Below, in pieces: positions 36,660 through 47,400 of a stretch of 64,000 nucleotides of DNA. A model generated the notes under the pieces. The model did no database searches. It saw only the letters and a program-made list of their open reading frames with translations, and was not told the origin of the DNA. Origin of the DNA: Mangifera indica (taxonomy: Eukaryota; Streptophyta; Magnoliopsida; Sapindales; Anacardiaceae). Position 1 is the stretch's first letter, and every line of letters begins with the position of its first letter. A program made the position numbers and the translations under genes. The stretch lies in assembly GCF_011075055.1 (NCBI RefSeq), contig NC_058145.1:11777894-11841893 (forward strand). The letters run 5' to 3'.

Positions 36660-37329
36660 AGCTGTTTTAGAGAGATGTTAAGTTTTTGTAATGGCTTCTC
36701 CAGTTTTTATTTTTTTACCACTTTGTACTGGGCTATGTCTCTAAAAGGCAAATGCGCCTGGAAGGGCATAGAAGAACTGATAACCCTTCATTAATGTCAT
36801 GGTAGATGCTTGAAGGTCTATTATGTAATTCAGTGCCATCCTTGTTAGTTTGTTTTTTGGCTGCATTAAAGCCTTTTAAAGTTTCAACAGAATAATAACT
36901 ATTACAATATCCTTGAGCCAAAAATAGAAAAAAAAAATGATCCATAAATAAGCAATGGAAAGTAGTTGAGCAGCAGTAGCAGAGGGTATAAAGAAACTAC
37001 CTCTAATGCTAGAAGCATCAACTATGCTTTTGTGTAAACTAATGGTCAAGGTTCCATTGTCTCAACACTATCTTCAAAGCATAAATACCTCAATTGTAGG
37101 CTTCTTCATTCGCAACTCGCGTCAGTTACTCTCTCTTGAGCTCTGAAGTCAATTGTCAATCTAATCTTGTGTTGATACTGCACAAAGTGCCAAATTCCCA
37201 TAACTGAGATTCTTGAAGCAATATCTCAGAAATGCAAGGATCCTCTATGTTTCCCATTGGTTGTAAAATATTGCAGCATACATTTACAAGATGCCTCTCC
37301 GAAACAAGGATATTACATGTTAATCCTTT
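36660..37329. other. Spacer between convergent genes
   Basis: 3' UTRs of the plus-strand gene on the left and the minus-strand glycosyltransferase on the right. No other feature. Confidence 0.4.
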
Positions 37330-38820
37330 TTAATTGAATGGAGGTTGGTAATCACAATTGTTTTCACCTTTGCTCTCATCATTTGATATGCAAAGGAATA
37401 GCCTCTCATAAGCAGCAGCCATTTTGGTGGCAGTGAACAATTGCAATCCTCTCTCCCTTGCAACAAAACCTTTTTCCTTCAAAACTTCTCTGCCATCGCC
37501 CCAGACCCTATAGAGAGACTTCTTTAAAGCATCCACATTTGGTGAGAATGTATAACCCACATCTGTGCCAGCAATTACAGACCCCACAATGCTGGCAAGC
37601 CTTGTAACCATTACAGGCTTTCCACAGAGCATCACTTCCAATAATGTATGATCCAATCCTTGAGCTCTGAGAGTTGGATTCACAAAAATATCGATTGCAT
37701 TATAGAACCTTGCCAACTGAGCTTGCTCTAATGGCCCCAAAACTATTATGTTTGTCCCAAGATCTCTGTATCTAGCACCCCAAGGACCATCTCCAGCAAC
37801 AAGAATAACAATGCTTTTACGAAAATTATCATTTTCCATGAGAATTTGCTTCAGGGCTTCAAACATTAAGGGGTGTCCTTTATCCTTCACCAACCTCCCT
37901 GCCATTCCCAAAACCAATGGTCTATTTTCAGGAACACCGAATTTCAGCTTAAAATCCTTCCCCATGGCAGCATCTGGTTTGAAAACCTCTTCATCCACCC
38001 CATTGAGAATGACATGAACTCGCTCTTCTGGGATCATATATATCCTTTTCAAGACATCTCCACAATGATCACTAGTAGCAACATGATAAGCATAGCTTGG
38101 GAAGAACTTAACTTCTTCAACAACTTTATCAACTCTTTCAGTTAAAGCATATGCCCGTGGCTCTTCAGGATTACGCAAAAGTTCTTGAATGATGTCAGAA
38201 TGAACTGTTTCATATGCAATTCCATGCCAGCTAACAACTAGATTAGTTAGATTTCGAGCTCGAGTATACATAAGTCCAACGCTTTCAGTGTGGACCACAT
38301 CAAAGGGTTTCACTGTTGTGTTCTGCATCTGAAATTGCTTCCAAATTGATGCTTGATCAAGATAACCAGCAGCAGTCGGTTTAGAGAGGTGAAAGTAGAG
38401 ATTTGTTATAGGGTATGTGGGGAAAGAGCAGTTAAAACAAGAAGCGGTAAAAATATGGAGTTCATGGCCTCTTTTGGCAAGGGCAAGATGGAGAGTCAAG
38501 GCATGCCTTTCAAGCCCACCAGCTTGAGATCTATGTGGCCATTTCTTAACAAAAAGTGCAATTTTAAGAAGCTTTTTTGATGGCTTTGGGGGAAAAGAAA
38601 GATGGTTCCAAGCAGAGGAGAAAAGAAGTAAATTAATGGTTTCATTTTGCTTAAAGGCTTTAATTTGTCCTTGGCTATAGCATGGACCAGAGCAATGACA
38701 CCAATAGAGGTAAGAGATGAATGAAAATGCAGATAGAACAAAAATGATGCAGCATAAAAAACGAAGACTGAAGACAGAAACCTGATCCTTTGCCATGGAA
38801 GTGCAAAAAAATGACATCAA
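37330..38820 (-). CDS. GT4-family glycosyltransferase, type II membrane protein
   Basis: Intronless, up to 496 aa; the Met at residue 9 (MAKDQVSVFSLRF) is an equally likely start. A hydrophobic signal anchor follows (LRFLCCIIFVLSAFSFISYL), then a GT-B fold: N-terminal domain with SQAGGLERHALTLHLALAKR and HTESVGLMYTRARNLTN; C-terminal donor domain with GMAGRLVKDKGHPLMFEAL, VAGDGPWGARYRDLG and DHTLLEVMLCGKPVM. These are typical of GT4 retaining enzymes (sucrose synthase/PIMT superfamily fold). The usual E-x7-E motif is Q-x7-E here (AQGLDHTLLE). The likely location is Golgi. Substrates are unknown. A single-exon homologue adjacent to the preceding small gene exists, as I recall, near At5g59070. 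Confidence 0.88.
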   Translation of the reverse strand: MMSFFCTSMAKDQVSVFSLRFLCCIIFVLSAFSFISYLYWCHCSGPCYSQGQIKAFKQNETINLLLFSSAWNHLSFPPKPSKKLLKIALFVKKWPHRSQAGGLERHALTLHLALAKRGHELHIFTASCFNCSFPTYPITNLYFHLSKPTAAGYLDQASIWKQFQMQNTTVKPFDVVHTESVGLMYTRARNLTNLVVSWHGIAYETVHSDIIQELLRNPEEPRAYALTERVDKVVEEVKFFPSYAYHVATSDHCGDVLKRIYMIPEERVHVILNGVDEEVFKPDAAMGKDFKLKFGVPENRPLVLGMAGRLVKDKGHPLMFEALKQILMENDNFRKSIVILVAGDGPWGARYRDLGTNIIVLGPLEQAQLARFYNAIDIFVNPTLRAQGLDHTLLEVMLCGKPVMVTRLASIVGSVIAGTDVGYTFSPNVDALKKSLYRVWGDGREVLKEKGFVARERGLQLFTATKMAAAYERLFLCISNDESKGENNCDYQPPFN

Positions 38821-39254
38821 ATCAAAACTCTCCTCAACCCTTTTTCTCCTTGATGAACTCTACGATCTAAAAAGAAGCATATGGAATCTTAATTTGTGGC
38901 TTTGACTTTGAAGTGAAGGAAGCTGCACATGGATTTCCACCATTCAAGTCAAACCAGATCCTAACATAAGAGCAATTATTGGCAAGCTGCTCATGAAGAA
39001 TGGCGAAGCTTGCATAAGCAGCAACAACATCAGTTGACTAGGGATTAAATTAAACACTGCTTGCTTTGATTTCTGTACCTTCATTATTTATATTGCATTA
39101 AACAAAATTTCAGGTCAGTGAAAAACCTAACTCTCTAAATCATGGTAATATAAAAAACAGAAACAAAGTGAAGTGATGAAACCAATCCCCACAGTTCATT
39201 ATCAATTAACAAATCAATTGCATGACAAAAGCAGAGTTCATTATTTATTCATCT
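38821..39254. other. Promoter region of the GT4 gene and 3' end of the next gene
   Basis: No additional feature seen. Confidence 0.35.
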
Positions 39255-39803
39255 TTAGCGAACAAAAGCATAAAACACTAAACACACATAAATAACAAGT
39301 GCCACAGGGACCAAAGTCACAAGAGGACATATAGCAGCCAAAGTATGAAAACTCTTGCAATCCAAGACCCCCAACTTAACCTGAACCAAATTCACCAAAG
39401 CCATCGTCAAGCACCCACACCCAGAAACCGAACCAACACCCGAAAGAAGAATCCCGATCCTCAACAACATTAAGTTGACTTCAGCCATTGTCAAACCAAT
39501 ACCAAGTAAGTCCCTTTCTGCACCACCGTTGGTAAACTTGATAGCTTGTTTTAAAGCAGAGGCTATAAGACTTGAGAAGAGAAAAGAACTGAAGGAGTAG
39601 ACGTGGAATGCAACTAAATTCTCGAAGACGGCGGGTGGTGGAGAGCATGAAACAGAGACAAGAGTGGTGGAGGGATCAGGATACAAGGACAGACCGAGGA
39701 AGAGTCCCAAAGTGAACAAGGAGTTAACGTGAATGATGCCGTCCAGTGCCATAACGTGAATGGTGGTGGTGGTTGGCTTTCTGTATGGTGTTAAGTTGCA
39801 CAT
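39255..39803 (-). CDS. Four-TM plant protein of unknown function
   Basis: Single exon, up to 182 aa; the Met at residue 18 (MALDGIIHVNSLFTLGLFLG) may be the true start. Hydropathy suggests four membrane segments: about 28-45, 66-88, 115-140 and 155-180. The pattern (GIGLTMAEVNLMLLRIGILL, CGCLTMALVNLVQVKLGVL) recalls small plant membrane proteins annotated only as maternal-effect-embryo-arrest-like or unknown. No catalytic motif. Base composition is higher in G+C than the flanks, and the reading frame is uninterrupted. Its place beside the GT4 gene matches Arabidopsis gene order as I remember it. Confidence 0.75.
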   Translation of the reverse strand: MCNLTPYRKPTTTTIHVMALDGIIHVNSLFTLGLFLGLSLYPDPSTTLVSVSCSPPPAVFENLVAFHVYSFSSFLFSSLIASALKQAIKFTNGGAERDLLGIGLTMAEVNLMLLRIGILLSGVGSVSGCGCLTMALVNLVQVKLGVLDCKSFHTLAAICPLVTLVPVALVIYVCLVFYAFVR

Positions 39804-40312
39804 TTCTGATGGGAAAGATTGAAGGTGAGGAAGAAATTTGGTGTTGGTATTTCAGTTGTTGATGTTGAAGGCGTCGCGTTTAAGTGTTTATAGATTTAGT
39901 GTAGTTGTTGTGTGTGGGATGAGACATAACTTGTCTTTGGAGGCAAGGAAGTAGCAGAGTGGGAAACGTGAGGGTTAGACGTCAGAGTAATTTCTAAAAG
40001 CGAACCGGTGAAGAGTAATGTACATACATTTTTTATTAATGGATACGATAAATAATTCATATCATTCAATTATATATTATCAAATAGGTTAGATCCATCA
40101 AAAGAAATAGGTTAGCCCAATTCCGTTTGATGCAATCTAGCCTCAACTCAATGCAACTTAATATAATTCATATTGGTTTGATACGGAAAAAGGCAAGTTA
40201 TACTAGGCTCACTATGCTCATGGACCATGGAATAAGTTTCATGGGTTGACTTAAAATAACCTGCTAAATATATTAAAAATTTATAAATAATAAAAAAATC
40301 AATTAAATATAA

Positions 40313-41035
40313 GGCCAAAATACTATTTTCCACCCAAAATATCCTCTAATATCAAGTTCTCATCTTTTAACTTTAAAAATTTTATTTACCCATTCATGAA
40401 CAATTAAAATTAACGGAACTCTAATCCCTTAAAATTTTATCTTTTTTTCTCCCCATAAACTTTAAAAACTAAAAGTTTCTCTCTAACTTAAGTTTTAAAA
40501 AATAATAGTTCTCCCCTAAGGTTTAGTTTCCAGATCTCCGGTGCCATTACTGACAACCTCTCATTTTCAAAGCTTTCTCTTCCTTCGACGGTCTCTCTTC
40601 ACTAGTGGGAGGTGAAAAGCTTCGTCAAAAAGACAAAGTTCTTCGTCTTCCCAAACAAAAACAAGATCTTCGTCTTCGAAGCTTCGTTAAACATCAATCG
40701 GACGTTCAACTGAGTGGAGAGAGACTGCCAAAAGAAAAGAAAGTTTTGGGAGGGAGAAACTATCGACAATGATGTCGGAGATCTAGAAACTAAACCCTAA
40801 AAAGAAACTGTCATTTTTTAAAACTTGAAATTGGGGGAAATTTTTAGTTTTTAAAATTTAGGAGAGGAAAAGTAGATTATATTATATTATATTTTTAATA
40901 TTATAGATAAAATAACGATTTTACTCTTAAAACTATTAATTTCAATCAATCATAGGTAAGTATTTGAGATTTTCAAAATTAAAAAGATAAAAACTTAAAA
41001 AAACAACATACCTCCGGGGGAAAAGTCTTTTGGCC
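40313..41035. mobile_element. MULE-type MITE with 9-bp target duplication
   Basis: 723 bp, begins GGCCAAAATACTATTTTCC and ends GGGGAAAAGTCTTTTGGCC, flanked by perfect 9-bp repeats TAAATATAA (40304-40312, 41036-41044). The two halves are partly complementary over long stretches (GGTTTAGTTTCCAGATCTCC on the left, GGAGATCTAGAAACTAAACC on the right), so it is a foldback. No transposase. A 9-bp duplication is the signature of the Mutator superfamily. Related copies are at 53339-53865 and probably 47401-47978 and 1204-1400. Confidence 0.9.
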
Positions 41036-41044
41036 TAAATATAA

Positions 41045-41930
41045 ATTAAAATTAAAAATATTGAAGAATTATAATCTAGTTGACCATAAGTCTGCTAAGA
41101 GCCTATAAGGGCATGATCTTAGAGGCTCTACGTCGTATTTCTAATCAATTTGACATGAAGACCCGTCAAGTAATGAATTTTGACCTAATTTGACACATGG
41201 ACTTGACATACCACATTGAATTGGCCCAACACAATTCGGCCTAACTCTATGCCACCTTCAATGACAGTTATTATAAATAAAATAGTCAAATATGGGGATA
41301 TTAATTAAAATAGGTAAATATTTTTTGGTTTAAATATTTTTAGGCCAACTTTTGTGGTATTTATTTTTTTAAGAAAACTCATAATTTATTTTAATAATAC
41401 TCTTTTTTTTTTTAAAATACTTTTTTTTCACCATTCTCGTTTGGTGGCACATTCAGTGATAAAACACTTCAGTAGTTTTCTTTCTCGTACAATATCATTA
41501 CATTTCAAATAAGTAAATTTCGTAACTTTCATTCAAAACTTATAAAAGTTAAAGCTTTGAATGTTAACTGTTGGAAAAAGTTGATGTTTATGTTTTGTTT
41601 GTTGGTAGTTATCAATAATTATATTATTTATAGATAGTCAATATTTATTGTGTTTATTAAAGTAAAATAAGTTTTAATATCTAGATCGAAAAAAAAAGGC
41701 AAAAACACAATTTCCTGAAAATTGAAATGCGCTTGCGAATGTGTTGGAGTTTAAGGTTTTGAGTTTGTACGGTTTGCATGACAATGTAATTGTTTGTTTC
41801 AAAATTGATAAATTATATTTAATTTGTGTTTATGTGGTTTGTAATTTACTCATAAAATAAATGGGTATTAATTAAAATAAGTCCAATTTCATTTAATACA
41901 ACAAAATCTTTTATTTTTGTATATTTTCAT
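41045..41930. other. AT-rich spacer
   Basis: No gene or clear element. Confidence 0.4.
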
Positions 41931-42224
41931 TAGGGTTGGATTCAAACTGAATCGATTTGAACTTAAACTTGAGTTTGACTTGAACGAGCCCGAAACAAGT
42001 CACCCCTATGCAAGCTCAATTGACTCGCTAAATTTTTCAATTAAAAATTTTGATACAAAACGACATTGTTTTAACTAATATATATTAAAACGATGTCATT
42101 TTAATAACAAAAAACGAGTCGAATCGAATTCAAACTGAGTTTAAGTTTGGCTTTCATGAGCTCAAGCTCAGCTATAAGTAAACCAAATCGAGCTTGAGTT
42201 TGGTTCGATTCAAATTCAACCCTA
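41931..42224. mobile_element. hAT-type MITE, copy 2
   Basis: 294 bp, begins TAGGGTTGGATTCAAACTGA and ends GATTCAAATTCAACCCTA. It aligns along its length with 11754-12040, including the central ACGACATTGTTTT…AAAACGATGTCATTTT palindrome. The flanking octamers ATTTTCAT and ATTTTTGT match at 6 of 8 positions, so the insertion is older than copy 1. Confidence 0.82.
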
Positions 42225-43147
42225 ATTTTTGTGTTTGTGGAAACGTACAAAATCCAACAAAATCTACAATTTTATTTTGCAATTATTCAACAATAAAACA
42301 ATTTAATGGACTTTGCTGAAAATAAATCTTTTATTTTTCGCACACATTTGCGTTTGTGTTTTTGATAATTTTGCATCTTGCGCGCGACTTTCTTCTTCAT
42401 CAACAACAACATAATTAGGTAACATCTGACCCCATTTTCATCTAGTCGTAATTCAAAACAGTACTATCGACCGCAATAATATCATATCAAATAGAGGATT
42501 ATAAAACTAACGACAAAAATTAAATAAACTAATTTTGACTGATCATTAAAAAGGTCAAAAAACCATAAAACCTATTTAGAGTCCATTTTCTAAGGATAGT
42601 GTATTTGTCGGACATTTGAACTGTCAAAATGAAGATGTCAGTTGTGAGTTTTTGATTTGTTGTCTTTTCGCATTTGCTTAGAAAAGAAAAGATATAAATT
42701 TTATAACAAAAGGAGTAAGATTGGTAAATCATATTTAATTTGTTTAGAAAAGCAAAACCAGAAAAGTTACCATAAAATTGTTTAGGTGAAAAATTTGATA
42801 TCGGTTTTAATTAATATCCTTAAAATATGTTTTAACATATAATTTCATTCCAATAGAAAACGTGAGGGCTTGAGTGAAGACTTGAAAATATGAGGGCTTA
42901 CAATACAAAAAAAAAAAATTAGGGGTTTGAAGAGAAATGGCAAGCAATGGGAAGACTGGGAATATAATGTCTTAAATTAAAATTTAAAAAGTTCATAAGC
43001 GGATTGCAGGAGAGAAATGGAAAGTAAAAGGGCGTTAAAAATGTAAAAATCATTAGGGCCTTGAAGAGAAAAATGGAAAATCAAAGGCTAAAAGAGAGAA
43101 TTCAGAAAATGAAGTCGAATCAAAGGGCTTTCAAAACAGAGAGAAAT
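42225..43147. other. Spacer before tRNA-Asp
   Basis: AT-rich; purine-rich stretches near 42.9-43.1 kb with repeated GAGAAATGG words. No gene seen. Confidence 0.4.
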
Positions 43148-43219
43148 CGCCGTTGCCGGGGATCGAACCCGGGTCACCTGCGTGACAGGCAGGTATACTT
43201 ACCACTATACTACAACGAC
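43148..43219 (-). tRNA. tRNA-Asp (anticodon GTC)
   Basis: 72 nt on the minus strand. Acceptor GTCGTTG pairs with CAACGGC (one G-U), D arm TAGTATAGTGGTAAGTA, anticodon stem CCTGC/GCAGG around CTGTCAC, T arm CCGGG TTCGATC CCCGG, discriminator G. Compared with the usual plant sequence, the anticodon stem has A-C-C-T-G changes that keep pairing. No intron. Confidence 0.94.
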
Positions 43220-43460
43220 TTTTTGCTGGCTTAGTGAATTTTAATTTATATGAAGTCATCTTATCAAAAGTCAATGGCCTAGAAAGAGGAAGTATGAGAA
43301 ATGAAAGAGATTGCTTTCATGTTTGGTATGGCGTGATTGATGACGTCATTGATTTTCAAAGTTACTTTTGTTATTTATTATTATTATTTATTGGCGGCAT
43401 CAAGTTCGTCAATTAAGAAAGAGTTGGCTTGTTTTTCAATCAACTTTGTAAATGAAAACC

Positions 43461-43470
43461 TATATATAAA
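43461..43470 (+). promoter_or_regulatory. TATA box of the tau GST locus
   Basis: TATATATAAA, 94 bp before the GST start codon. The promoter looks intact although the coding region is not. Confidence 0.5.
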
Positions 43471-43563
43471 GGGACGTCCCCTGTTCATTGCATAACAAAG
43501 CAACACAAAATCATTACGGGCAAATCTCATAAACCACGAAGTTGTAGACTTTATAGTTTTGCA

Positions 43564-44315
43564 ATGGCGGAAGAAGTGAAGCTGTACGGCACATGGGTAA
43601 GCCCTTTCAGCCGCAGCGTTGAACTCGCATTGAAGCTGAAAGGCATTCCGTATGAGTACATTGAAGAAGACCTGCACAACAAGAGTCCTGATCTTATAAA
43701 ATGCAACCCAATTCATCAGAAAGTCCCTGTGCTTGTTCACAATGGAAAACCCATCGTTGAGTCACTAGTCATTATTGAGTACATCGATGAGACATGGAAG
43801 AACAACCCCATTTTGCCTCAAGATCCTTATCAAAGAGCCATGGCTCGCTTCTGGGCTAAGTTCATTGAAGAAAAGGTGAGTCATAGAAATACAAAATTGT
43901 TTGAATAAAAAGTTGATTTCAATGTTTCATATATGTTGAATTGTTGTATACGCAGATCTTGCCTTTGGCAATGAAGGCTACTAATTCTGAAGAGGAGAAA
44001 GAGAAAGTGGGGGTAGAAATATTTCAGCTGATGAAAATCCTGGAGGGTGAACTCAATGAGAAGGATTTCTTTGGAAGTGAAAATATTGGATATTTGGACA
44101 TTGTGGCAGCCATTATAGCAGTTTGGTTCCGCGTGACCCAAGAATTTCTTGGAGTAAAAATAGTGAGTGAAGAGAAGTTTCCAGTCCTATTCTAATAGAT
44201 TGAGAAGCTCAAAGCCATTGATGTTGTCAAGCAATGCCTTCCTCCTAGAGACAAACACATTGCTTATGTTAAAGCCCGCATTGAAGCCGCCAAACTCAAA
44301 TCTACTTCCGAGTGA
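43564..44315 (+). pseudogene. Tau-class glutathione S-transferase interrupted by two adjacent stops
   Basis: Exon 1 is 43564-43875 (104 codons) and exon 2 starts at 43956. The thioredoxin-fold domain is complete: [20 protein letters not shown] with the catalytic-type Ser13, and the GSH-binding [11 protein letters not shown] (Glu66-Ser67). The helical domain runs to VSEEKFPVLF, then reads TAA TAG at 44193-44198 where relatives have Gln-Trp, and continues in the same frame as IEKLKAIDVVKQCLPPRDKH to a natural stop at 44315. The protein would stop at 183 aa instead of about 222 and lose the C-terminal H-site helices. Nothing else is broken, so the lesion is young or the short form is used. Tau GSTs conjugate glutathione to xenobiotics and oxylipins in the cytosol. 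Confidence 0.85.
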
Positions 44316-44646
44316 AGAGACTCATGCTGCCATTATAAGTTTATAGCCAGTACTTGCAGTGTTTTATGGTTATGTGTTGCCCATTTTGTATTTCTGGACA
44401 AGATGAGATTGTATGTATAATCTTATTTACATGAATAAAGTTTTGGTTTGTCAACATTAATTCTAATTATTCTTGGTCCTGTCAGAAAGAAGGCTAATCC
44501 TTTAAATTTCCTACAACATTCAATGAATAAATTGGTTATAAAGAAACTTAGGTAACAAAACGGTATAACAAGGAACCAAATTCATTGCATACGAGTAACA
44601 GAACATTACTTCTGCATCTCTTTCCTAAAAATTTGAGGGCTCAAAA

Positions 44647-44737
44647 TGACAGAAGAAGTGAAGCTGTATGGCACTTGTTCAAGTCCTTCTAGCCGCAGAG
44701 TTGAACTTGTGTTGAAGTTGAAAGGAATACTATATGT
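44647..44737 (+). pseudogene. 5' stub of a second tau-class GST
   Basis: Translation [31 protein letters not shown] matches the first 30 residues of the GST just upstream, then similarity stops abruptly at about 44737 where TGTTGGAGGGTAG begins, possibly the end of an inserted element. Trp11, Val12 and Phe15 of the active-site loop are already changed. A tandem GST duplicate cut off inside exon 1. Confidence 0.8.
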
Positions 44738-46660
44738 TGGAGGGTAGTTCCCTACCCTAATAACGTCTTCTCGAGAAGCAACCCATCGGCAGAATCGACG
44801 ACCCATGACTCAAACCAACAAACAAACATGGCTCGACTAGAGAATGCGTTTTATCAATTCAATTGACACCCACATTATGTTATCTGCCTACGATCGGACT
44901 ATTATCTTGATTATAAATAAGCAGAATGTTGTAGCGTTGTGTCTTGGCCTCTTGGGCTGATTTGGGAAGGCTGTCTTTACTTCTTTTTGTCCTTAGTTTT
45001 CTTTATTTCTTATGTTTGTGATGGATTCGATGTAGAGCTTGATGGACAACTAATTTCTTTATACTAAGGTCTTGTATTGGCCAATCTATTTAGCATTCTA
45101 ATGGTTGATTTCATTTTAATTAAATTATTTGAATTTTATAAGTAATTGACCATCACTTACCTAATTTGATGTCTAATTTTGAGACTCAAAATGATGATAA
45201 ACTAAATTTAATATTATTTTTATGATACACCATAAGGTAAAATTGACGAGGGATAAAATGCAATTGCTTTATACAATTTTTAATGATAAGACGACTCATA
45301 CATCTCATTATAAGTTAGAGAATTTCATAAATTATAAAATTTTTCATTTATTTTAGTCTCATAAAGATATAAGGGAGTATTATATAAGAATAGACTCGTT
45401 ATAACGTTAAGTTAGGGACATGAATATATTAGAAATTTTCACAATTAAGATTCAAAATTACTCTTTCAATCATATTGAATCTATAACTTGCACTATATAA
45501 TTTAAGTTTTCAAATATTTGAAAAATCAACATTTCATAAATATAGAAAAAGTTTAAATATTTTTTAAAATTTTAATATTCGATCAATTTTGTTAAATCCT
45601 GATGCGTTATCCAAATCTTAAATCTCAAAGTAACATATTTTTATGACGTCCGATGATATTGATCCGTTTTAAACCTTTGGAAATAGTGGCCACTGCATTT
45701 TCCAAATTTAGATCATCTAATCATCATTGAAAGACTCTATTGACTTGTTCCTATCAACTGGACCTTGAGAGATCCATATTAGCAAACGTTCATGGGGGAG
45801 CAAACTTCAAGTAGCAGTTGACCTGGATTCCCAGCCGGGCCAGTTTGCTGGCTCATTTGCACATGGTGCCAAGTCCTCGAGACCAACTCAATTCATGTAA
45901 CACACTCATATAAGATTCTTCCTCTTTATCTCAATTAGCTTCCAGCTGGGTTTCTGCGGTGGTCCCTTGTGGTTGATCTGTAGCTATCGAAGCAAAAAGT
46001 GCCCACAAATCCGCCATGTTTTACGGCGTCTTTAAAGCAAGCAACATCATCATCAACCCAACATTTCATGTGCTGTGTATTAATTAACCTAAGTTAGTAA
46101 ATACAAATCAGAAAAAAAAAAAGATACAAAAATTATGCAAATATAATATGATAAATAGTAAAAAATAAGTTTATAAAAAAATGGTTATAAAATTCAGATA
46201 TGAAAAAGATACGAAATATATATATATATGTTTAATATAATATATTATCAATAATAAGTTTCTAAAAATACAATAATAATAATAATAATTTTAATATTTT
46301 TCGTCGAGTTTTTGGTTAACTATTCAAATGTAAAATATAAAATTGACTATTAAACATAATATAACATAATATGTAATAAAGATTCAGTTATCATAAAAAA
46401 TTATCAAAAGAGGTTAGACATTTAGATAATAAAAAATTAGTTTTTTATTTTATATAATTATGATATTATAATAATTAATTAAAAATATAAAAAATATTTT
46501 TGTATTTTAAAAATTTTATAAAAACGAAAAACATAAAAATATGTGCTTAACAAAAAAATATAAAATATATATTTAATATATTTTAAGTTTAAAATTTTAA
46601 AATAATATATTTAAAATGCAAAATTAATATAAATAATTCACAACTATACTAACTAAATAA
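44738..46660. other. Spacer with no supported gene
   Basis: Mostly AT-rich. TGTTGGAGGG at 44737 could begin an LTR-type element whose other end I could not find. A G+C-richer island at 45.78-46.06 kb holds a short minus frame beginning MADLWALFASIATDQPQGTT (28 codons, start at about 46017), unrecognised. Confidence 0.3.
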
Positions 46661-46667
46661 TTCATGC

Positions 46668-47330
46668 ATGGAAGACTCGTATGTGTTGGGTAGCAAGGGA
46701 TATTCCTCTACGTTAGTGCATCTACAGCTACTTGAAAACGCATGCAGGGTAAATCATTTCTCACTGTTGATGTTATGTTGCAAATCACGGCACTTCATCC
46801 GTCTGGGGAACAACGTCACTTATTTAAGCCCCGGTTGTCCCAGTCGTGCGCCTCAATTCAGATGGAAAAGAAGGAAAGTCAGAATGATGAACGAACAAGA
46901 CAAATGGCAGATTCTGTACCTGGCCTAACTTAATGATCCAAGCAGAAATGATGAAGAAAATTAATGTGGAATCCAGCTGTATGATCAGTGGGAAGATGAG
47001 TGTCGTTTGTGATTCCAATGCCGCAGAGAAGTAAGACTGAAAGTTTGACCGCGTCTCGTCAGATCTTTGAATAGAAGGAATCTGAACTGGCAATCTTATA
47101 TGCAGAGGACACTGCAAATATCAGCATCTAGTACTACGTCCAAGACATTCGAAAGACAGGACAGCATCAGCATGCACGAGGGAGAGGAATTAATGAGATA
47201 ACAACAGTACAAATGCGTAGACTAAATTCTCAACCTAACTCCCCACTGCACAAAAGTCAACTGTCAAGCAGCCTTGGTAGAACAACTTGGATACTTAGCT
47301 GGAGTACATGCATCTGCACAAGAATTTTCT
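46668..47330. other. G+C-richer island of unknown origin
   Basis: Stands out from the very AT-rich flanks (46.1-46.65 kb and 47.34 kb onward). A plus frame at 46742-46933 reads GKSFLTVDVMLQITALHPSG followed by an acidic/Lys-rich tail (MEKKESQNDERTRQ). It looks protein-like, but I do not recognise it and see no splice context. May be a displaced gene piece or a retroelement interior. Confidence 0.25.
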
Positions 47331-47378
47331 TGTAATTTTAATCATAATAAATTAAGTTAAAATCTTGGAAGAATCAAG

Positions 47379-47399
47379 TAAAAAAAAAAAAAAAAAAAA
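47379..47399 (+). repeat. Poly-A run
   Basis: About 21 consecutive A residues immediately before the MULE-like element. Confidence 0.9.
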
Positions 47400-47400
47400 G

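Noticed and set aside
37748..38145. Several open frames antisense to the GT4 gene
   Set aside because: Shadows of a long conserved reading frame.
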